In this document: positions 6,776 to 10,843 of the stretch, in pieces
Layout: every line of letters starts with the position of its first letter
Numbering within the stretch: the stretch's first letter is position 1
Assembly: GCA_023231365.1 (NCBI GenBank)
Contig: JALNVO010000078.1
Location: forward strand, 1 to 10,843
Source: Fibrobacteraceae bacterium
GTDB taxonomy: Bacteria > Fibrobacterota > Fibrobacteria > Fibrobacterales > Fibrobacteraceae
Length of the DNA: 10,843 bases
Reading direction: 5' to 3'
Position numbers and translations under genes: made by a program
The notes under the pieces: generated by a model
What the model was told of the DNA's origin: nothing
The model's database searches: none
The model's input: only the letters and a program-made list of their open reading frames with translations

Positions 6776-7279
6776 CTATGCGGGAAAAAGCGAACTAGGC
6801 TTTGCTCCCGAATCACCCTTCTTTTGGCGCATTTCCATAAAGAAAGCCCGGATAAGTCCGAGGCATTCGTCAGCGCGCACGCCTCCCGTCACCTGAACGT
6901 TCACACCCAAGGCATTGTTGGTAATGACATCTATTGTAGAACCACAGCCGCCAAATCGGGAATCCGGAGAACCAAATACAATACGGGATATCCGGCTATT
7001 GAGGATCGCTCCCGCACACATTGGGCATGGTTCAAGCGTCACATACAACGTAGCTCCCGAAAGCCGCCAATTCCCCACTTGAGAAGAGGCCGCCCCAATG
7101 GCGATAATTTCCGCATGAGCCGTTGCATCCTTCAGAGTTTCCACCTGATTATAAGCTTTAGCAAGGCAACGCCCGTCCTTTACAATAACAGCGCCTATTG
7201 GAACTTCGCCAGCCTCATAAGCCTTCTCTGCTTCGCGGAGTGCTACTTGCATCCAACGGGAATCTTCTTCTTCGATCAC
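6776..7279 (-). CDS. tadA: tRNA-specific adenosine deaminase TadA
   Basis: TadA converts adenosine-34 to inosine in the anticodon of tRNA-Arg(ACG), letting one tRNA read CGU, CGC and CGA; it is usually essential. The deaminase fold is complete: VPIGAVIV (26-33), the zinc and catalytic motif THAE-type TAHAEIIAI with His55 and Glu57, and PCPMC with Cys85 and Cys88 as the other zinc ligands. The end with RADECLGLIRAFFMEMR is typical too. I chose the GTG at 7279. It overlaps the symporter stop in a GTGA junction, has GGAGG four bases upstream, and gives 167 residues, the same as E. coli TadA. A longer reading from an ATG at 7351 would lie in symporter coding sequence and adds 24 residues unlike the family. 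Placement behind a symporter and before an exported pair looks like operon sharing rather than function. Confidence 0.95.
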   Translation of the reverse strand: MIEEEDSRWMQVALREAEKAYEAGEVPIGAVIVKDGRCLAKAYNQVETLKDATAHAEIIAIGAASSQVGNWRLSGATLYVTLEPCPMCAGAILNSRISRIVFGSPDSRFGGCGSTIDVITNNALGVNVQVTGGVRADECLGLIRAFFMEMRQKKGDSGAKPSSLFPA

Positions 7280-8754
7280 AAGGCCTCCAGTGCCGATTTT
7301 TTTGGAAAAGCAAAGCGAAGGATATTTGCTGCTACAACCGTCGTAAAGCAAGAAATGGCCGGATTCCAGAAAAAGCTGAAAACGCCGGCAAAAGGAGGGT
7401 TATACGCGGGTATCACCGGGATCCGGTTAAAGAGGAGGATCGAAGTCATTCCGCAAAAGACGCCGATCACCACAGCTGGCGTTGTTATTTTGTTTGTAAA
7501 AAAAGCGAGCAGGAACAAAGCGAGAAGGGGTCCGGTGAAAAGCCCCGTAAAAAACAGGGCATTGGAAAGGAGGGAACTCTGCATATCAGCGGCAACAAAG
7601 GCACATGCCGTGCTGAGAAGAGCCCAGAGGAGCGTCCAGCGTTTTGCTTTGAATAACGCCTTCGCACTTTCATCCCGCACAAGGAATATATCCTTCACTG
7701 TCGTATTCCCCAAGGCATTGATAGCACTCGAAAGGCTGCTCATTGCCGCCGCATAAATAGCAGCCACAACGAGGCCCGTCGCTCCCGGGGGAAGAACATT
7801 TACAATAAAATAAGGAAATACTTGGTTAATACCCAAATCTGCCGGCAGAGGAGAAACAAATTTCACTCGATAATAAACAAAAAGCGCCGCGCCCACCAAG
7901 AAGAAAAGCACAGAAACAAAAATACCTAGCACCATACTGAGCACACTAGAAGCGTTCGCCGCCTTCACAGACTTGCAGCTTAGATAGCGCTGCACAAACT
8001 GCTGGTCGCAACCGCGGATGGCAATCTCGATCACCGCATAAGCCAAGCCTGCCGAAAGCAAGTTCCGCGAATTCGCCGGATTCCAATCAGAGGCATCAAA
8101 GAAATGAGTTTTATGCGCCGCTTCAGCTAAAGAAAGCATTTCGCCAAAGCCTCCGATTCCCTTTGATAAAATCCAAAGAGCGATAAGCCCTCCTCCAAAG
8201 AGAACAGCAAACTGCATTACATCCGTCCAAACAACAGCCTTAAAGCCGCCATACCAAGTATAAAGGGTTGCGACAATTGCCGTAAGGAGGATTGCAATAT
8301 GAATGTCTATTCCCAAAATCGGGGCGAGCACCAAAGACGGTGCATACAAGAGAATTCCCATCCGGAGCAGCAAATGCAAACTGTAAAAAACAGCAGCCAA
8401 GCGCCGCACAAAAGGAGAAAAATGTATTTCAAAAATTTCGTATGCACTTGAAATTTTCAAATTGCGGATCCGCGGAATGAATACAAAACCCACAACAATA
8501 ATGGCAATAAATGCGCCAACATTGTTCATCAAAAAGCACATATCCATTGAATAGGACTCAGCAGGGTTTCCCAAAAAAGTCGTTGCACTTACAGAGGTGG
8601 CGATAAGACTGATGCCAACGGCAATCCACGGCATCGCTCCTCCACCCCGCATGTAATCATTATAGCCCTTATTTCCCTTAGATGCCCAAAGGCCGATCGC
8701 TACAGACAAAAGAATGTATAGGACAAGGACAATCCAATCGAGCATGGTGAACAT
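7276..8754 (-). CDS. Sodium:solute symporter (SSS/SLC5 family), substrate unknown (492 aa)
   Basis: An inner-membrane carrier that uses the sodium gradient to take up a small solute. About 13 hydrophobic segments fill the protein. Family marks are the N-terminal LDWIVLVLYILLSVAIGLWA, ISLIATSVSATTFLGNPAE (48-66) in the first unwound helix, WYGGFKAVVWTDVMQ (167-181), GCDQQFVQRYLSCKS (248-262), and the sodium-site helix IYAAAMSSLSSAINALGN (333-350) with its serines. The length is normal for the family. The general look is closer to the SGLT/monocarboxylate/vitamin branch than to PutP or PanF, but substrate cannot be read from sequence; neighbours do not point to a catabolic pathway either. The ATG at 8754 has GAGG ten bases upstream; a second ATG three codons later is possible. 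Its TGA overlaps the tadA start by four bases. A 109-base gap separates it from the diguanylate cyclase gene. Confidence 0.92.
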   Translation of the reverse strand: MFTMLDWIVLVLYILLSVAIGLWASKGNKGYNDYMRGGGAMPWIAVGISLIATSVSATTFLGNPAESYSMDMCFLMNNVGAFIAIIVVGFVFIPRIRNLKISSAYEIFEIHFSPFVRRLAAVFYSLHLLLRMGILLYAPSLVLAPILGIDIHIAILLTAIVATLYTWYGGFKAVVWTDVMQFAVLFGGGLIALWILSKGIGGFGEMLSLAEAAHKTHFFDASDWNPANSRNLLSAGLAYAVIEIAIRGCDQQFVQRYLSCKSVKAANASSVLSMVLGIFVSVLFFLVGAALFVYYRVKFVSPLPADLGINQVFPYFIVNVLPPGATGLVVAAIYAAAMSSLSSAINALGNTTVKDIFLVRDESAKALFKAKRWTLLWALLSTACAFVAADMQSSLLSNALFFTGLFTGPLLALFLLAFFTNKITTPAVVIGVFCGMTSILLFNRIPVIPAYNPPFAGVFSFFWNPAISCFTTVVAANILRFAFPKKSALEAL

Positions 8755-8771
8755 TCTTAGGGCACCTCTAA

Positions 8772-8800
8772 AAATTGCTTTGATGAAGTAAAATTGTCAA
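8772..8800 (-). promoter_or_regulatory. Possible promoter of the symporter-tadA-motor gene train
   Basis: In the 109-base gap before the symporter gene the - strand carries a perfect TTGACA (8800-8795), then 17 bases, then CAATTT (8777-8772), a poor -10 match. It lies 18 bases before the symporter start. This is the only gap over 30 bases between 10735 and 1177, so it is the most natural place for a promoter, but the weak -10 keeps confidence low. Confidence 0.3.
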
Positions 8801-8863
8801 AAACGAATGCAACGGCAAAGCTCGCTTTAATACTGTTGAGGTTTGACAGGAGAAAGCCTTTAA

Positions 8864-10735
8864 TCAAGAGCCTTGAATCGGATCGATTGACTGCTGATCC
8901 GTTCCTGTCTTCTTGTATTCTACAACGCGATTGCGACCGCTTTCCTTCGCAGAATAAAGAGCTTGGTCCGCATAGCTCACGGTTCGCGACATTTCACCTT
9001 TAAAATCCGGCGTCACCAAGTAACAGCCGATACTCACGGTCACCGGAATTCGCTCCGGACGGTGAATGTCGAAAGAAAGAGAACCGATCGCTTCGCGAAT
9101 TTTTTCTGCCTTTTCAAGCAGAACTTCTTCCGAAACGCCGGGAAGCGCCACAACAAATTCTTCACCGCCATAGCGTGCGATGACATTATGCTCTCCCTGC
9201 GCTACGGAAACAATGCGGTTTGCAATCCCTCTGATCACATCATCTCCGGCCGGATGTCCGTAGGTATCATTAATGTATTTAAAGTGATCGATATCCATCA
9301 TCATCACGCCGACATTCTTTTCTCTGTGGATAAAATCCAATTTTTTGAGTTCTTCATCCAGCGAATGGCGGTTCATCAACCCCGTCAAACCATCCCGCCC
9401 GGCCAAATTCTGTTCCTTCTCAAACTGGCGTCCTCGTTGATAGGCAAAATAGGCAATGTTCACTAAGAACTTGAGAAGATCTTTTTCAAACTGGTCGAAC
9501 TTAATCGGATTCTTGCGTTCAAGGCAGATCGCAATTTCCGCTGGACGGTTCTCTGCCATATCATCAGTCGTCATCGAATTGGATTGCACGAACAAATAGC
9601 GCAGCGAAAGATTCCGCGGTTCATTGTCATTAATGCGGAGCACATATTCAGCAGGGCGGCCCGAAAATACGCGTTCCGAAGAACCGTGCTGCATCATCGC
9701 CAAGGGGAGAATGCCTTTGTCATCTACAGAGAACTTGAACCCTTGCAGAGCTTCGCTGTCTTCACCATAACACAAAGCAACGGAGCCCTCTCCGCGTTCT
9801 GGATTTTCAAAAGCGAGAATCATCAAACGATCCGAGAGAAAATTGGCGCTCACATATTCAAAGATCTGCTTGTATGTATCGCGGAGCGGCATGGTAGTAA
9901 AGAAATTCTGCTGATAGTTGGAAAGTTCATGGAACTTTTTCTTCTCGCGAAAATTCTGGGCCGAAGCAAAACTCTTATACGTAAGAAGATAATAGGTGGA
10001 ACAAAAATTCGTGAGAATGGGGACAATCGAAGGGGGAAACGCCTTGAATTCCAAGGAATCGACAACAAGGGCGCCAACGCGCTGCTTCTTAGAGTTGATC
10101 ATCGGAACGCCCACCACAGAATGAACCGGAGAAATTGTCTTATAATAGCCAAGCCCCTTGCCATTCGGAAGGTCGCCTTCCAAAATGCGGAGAATATCTG
10201 GACGGGCCAATTGCCCGATGAGCCCCGAATTTTCAGGAATGGTTGCCATCAAATCGATTTCATCTTCTGCAGAGGAGGCAAATTGACGAAGCGCAAAAGC
10301 CTTACCATCTCCCGTTTTGAAAAACAAAAGTACAGAGCGGGCTCCTGGAATAAGCGATAGTATGGACTGCAAAGAAGAGCGATAAACCGGATCCAGATCG
10401 CGTTCCATCTTATCCCAGATTTCGCGGCCCTTGAGTTTTTCAAGAGCAGAATCACCCACGCCAGGGTATGCTTCAAAAACGTCGCGGACAATGGAAACCA
10501 CACCCGTTTGAGGAACTGACCTTAAAATCCGTCCAACAGCCGTTACATCCGTAGTACGCGTAGCTCTCAGTACAGGAACTGCTCCAGAAACAGAAGATGC
10601 CGGAGGAAGACTAGGACGGTTCAGCCATCCCAGCACAAAAGCAACAACCGCAAACGGAATGGAAAACAGCCAGAGACCGCCTTGAAATGCAAGACCTAGA
10701 AGTAAACCGGAAATCACATATAAGATATCTGACAT
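8864..10735 (-). CDS. Membrane-anchored dual-GAF diguanylate cyclase (623 aa)
   Basis: Makes cyclic di-GMP from two GTP, a signal controlling attachment, motility and envelope functions. Two hydrophobic helices at about 4-38 anchor the protein. Two GAF-like sensor regions follow (about 80-258 and 275-435); the first ends with VVGVPMINSKKQRVGALVVDS, a typical GAF pattern. The GGDEF domain spans about 445-607: DGLTGLMNRH (448-457), MMDIDHFKYIND (479-490) with metal-binding aspartates, YGHPAGDDV, and ARYGGEEFVVALPG with GGEEF at 523-527, so the active site is intact. The inhibitory I-site, RxxD five residues before GGEEF, is replaced by GEHN (515-518), so canonical product inhibition is not expected. 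No EAL or HD-GYP domain is present. The ATG at 10735 lies 26 bases after the permease stop, suggesting co-transcription with it. No clear terminator follows the gene. The GAF labels are from pattern; the ligand is unknown. Confidence 0.93.
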   Translation of the reverse strand: MSDILYVISGLLLGLAFQGGLWLFSIPFAVVAFVLGWLNRPSLPPASSVSGAVPVLRATRTTDVTAVGRILRSVPQTGVVSIVRDVFEAYPGVGDSALEKLKGREIWDKMERDLDPVYRSSLQSILSLIPGARSVLLFFKTGDGKAFALRQFASSAEDEIDLMATIPENSGLIGQLARPDILRILEGDLPNGKGLGYYKTISPVHSVVGVPMINSKKQRVGALVVDSLEFKAFPPSIVPILTNFCSTYYLLTYKSFASAQNFREKKKFHELSNYQQNFFTTMPLRDTYKQIFEYVSANFLSDRLMILAFENPERGEGSVALCYGEDSEALQGFKFSVDDKGILPLAMMQHGSSERVFSGRPAEYVLRINDNEPRNLSLRYLFVQSNSMTTDDMAENRPAEIAICLERKNPIKFDQFEKDLLKFLVNIAYFAYQRGRQFEKEQNLAGRDGLTGLMNRHSLDEELKKLDFIHREKNVGVMMMDIDHFKYINDTYGHPAGDDVIRGIANRIVSVAQGEHNVIARYGGEEFVVALPGVSEEVLLEKAEKIREAIGSLSFDIHRPERIPVTVSIGCYLVTPDFKGEMSRTVSYADQALYSAKESGRNRVVEYKKTGTDQQSIDPIQGS

Positions 10736-10761
10736 TCTTCATTACCCAAAACAATCTTGCC

Positions 10762-10842
10762 CTACAACCGGAAAGAGCGCTGGAGCATAAACACAGCAAT
10801 AATGGCAAAAATAATGTGCCCTATCCAAGCTGAGAGAAATGG
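10762..10842 (-). CDS. LptF/LptG-family permease, last 26 codons only
   Basis: Only the C-terminal end is in the window: PFLSAWIGHIIFAIIAVFML, then QRSFRL and TAG at 10764-10762. A final membrane helix preceded by a Pro-Phe-Leu-x-Ala-Trp motif and followed by a short basic end is typical of the YjgP/YjgQ (LptF/LptG) permeases, which form the inner-membrane part of the lipopolysaccharide export ABC transporter. That assignment rests on a short stretch and could be wrong; LptF and LptG cannot be told apart here. It would mark a diderm organism with an outer membrane. It is followed after 26 bases by the diguanylate cyclase gene. Confidence 0.6.
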   Translation of the reverse strand, partial: PFLSAWIGHIIFAIIAVFMLQRSFRL

Positions 10843-10843
10843 A

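Noticed and set aside
7280..7351. Longer TadA reading from ATG at 7351
   Set aside because: The extra 24 residues come from symporter coding sequence in another frame and do not resemble the TadA N-terminus.
9584..10360. Long open + strand frame of 258 codons opposite the diguanylate cyclase gene
   Set aside because: The - strand reading has clear GAF/GGDEF motifs; the + strand translation has no recognisable domain and reflects codon bias of the real gene.

Overview
The window looks like chromosomal DNA of a diderm (Gram-negative-type) bacterium of medium GC content. The signs are an LptF/G-type permease end, a lipoprotein, a Sec-secreted beta-helix protein and an OmpA-like peptidoglycan-binding protein. 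The style (long same-strand gene trains, unusual envelope genes, medium GC) is compatible with Fibrobacter or a relative, but that is an impression, not a demonstration.

Layout. On the + strand the window opens inside argH (argininosuccinate lyase), of which only the C-terminal part is present (to 529). Positions 530-1176 hold no intact gene. They hold a decayed IS200/IS605-type element: a tnpA (Y1 HUH transposase) pseudogene on the - strand, broken by a stop codon and two apparent single-base insertions, with a strong hairpin at 552-571 that fits its right end. Everything from 1177 to the right edge reads on the - strand. In transcription order it runs: end of an LptF/LptG-like permease, a membrane-anchored dual-GAF diguanylate cyclase, a 109-bp gap with a possible promoter, a sodium:solute symporter, tadA, a lipoprotein, a secreted beta-helix protein, and a four-gene cassette. 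That cassette is a 297-aa protein of unknown family, a MotA/TolQ/ExbB-type channel with a very long helical tail, a MotB/OmpA-type partner, and a 227-aa protein of unknown family.

The most interesting part is this cassette (5192 down to 1177). The two central proteins match the architecture of ZorA and ZorB, the proton-driven motor of the Zorya anti-phage systems: four membrane segments plus a tail of about 400 residues, proline-free for 322 of them, and a short MotB-like protein with the membrane aspartate and a peptidoglycan-binding domain. The known Zorya effectors (ZorC, ZorD helicase, ZorE HNH nuclease) are absent from the window. Instead the motor genes are joined by 4-bp spacing, a TAATG junction and an ATGA overlap to two unrecognised helical proteins. 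This may be a Zorya-like motor with undescribed partners, or an envelope machine that shares the motor but not the defence role. The tight linkage upstream to a lipoprotein and a secreted beta-helix protein favours keeping both possibilities open.

From the symporter to the last gene, junctions are between a 4-base overlap and 17 bases, so 8754-1177 could be one transcript. No tRNA, rRNA, CRISPR array or convincing intrinsic terminator was seen.
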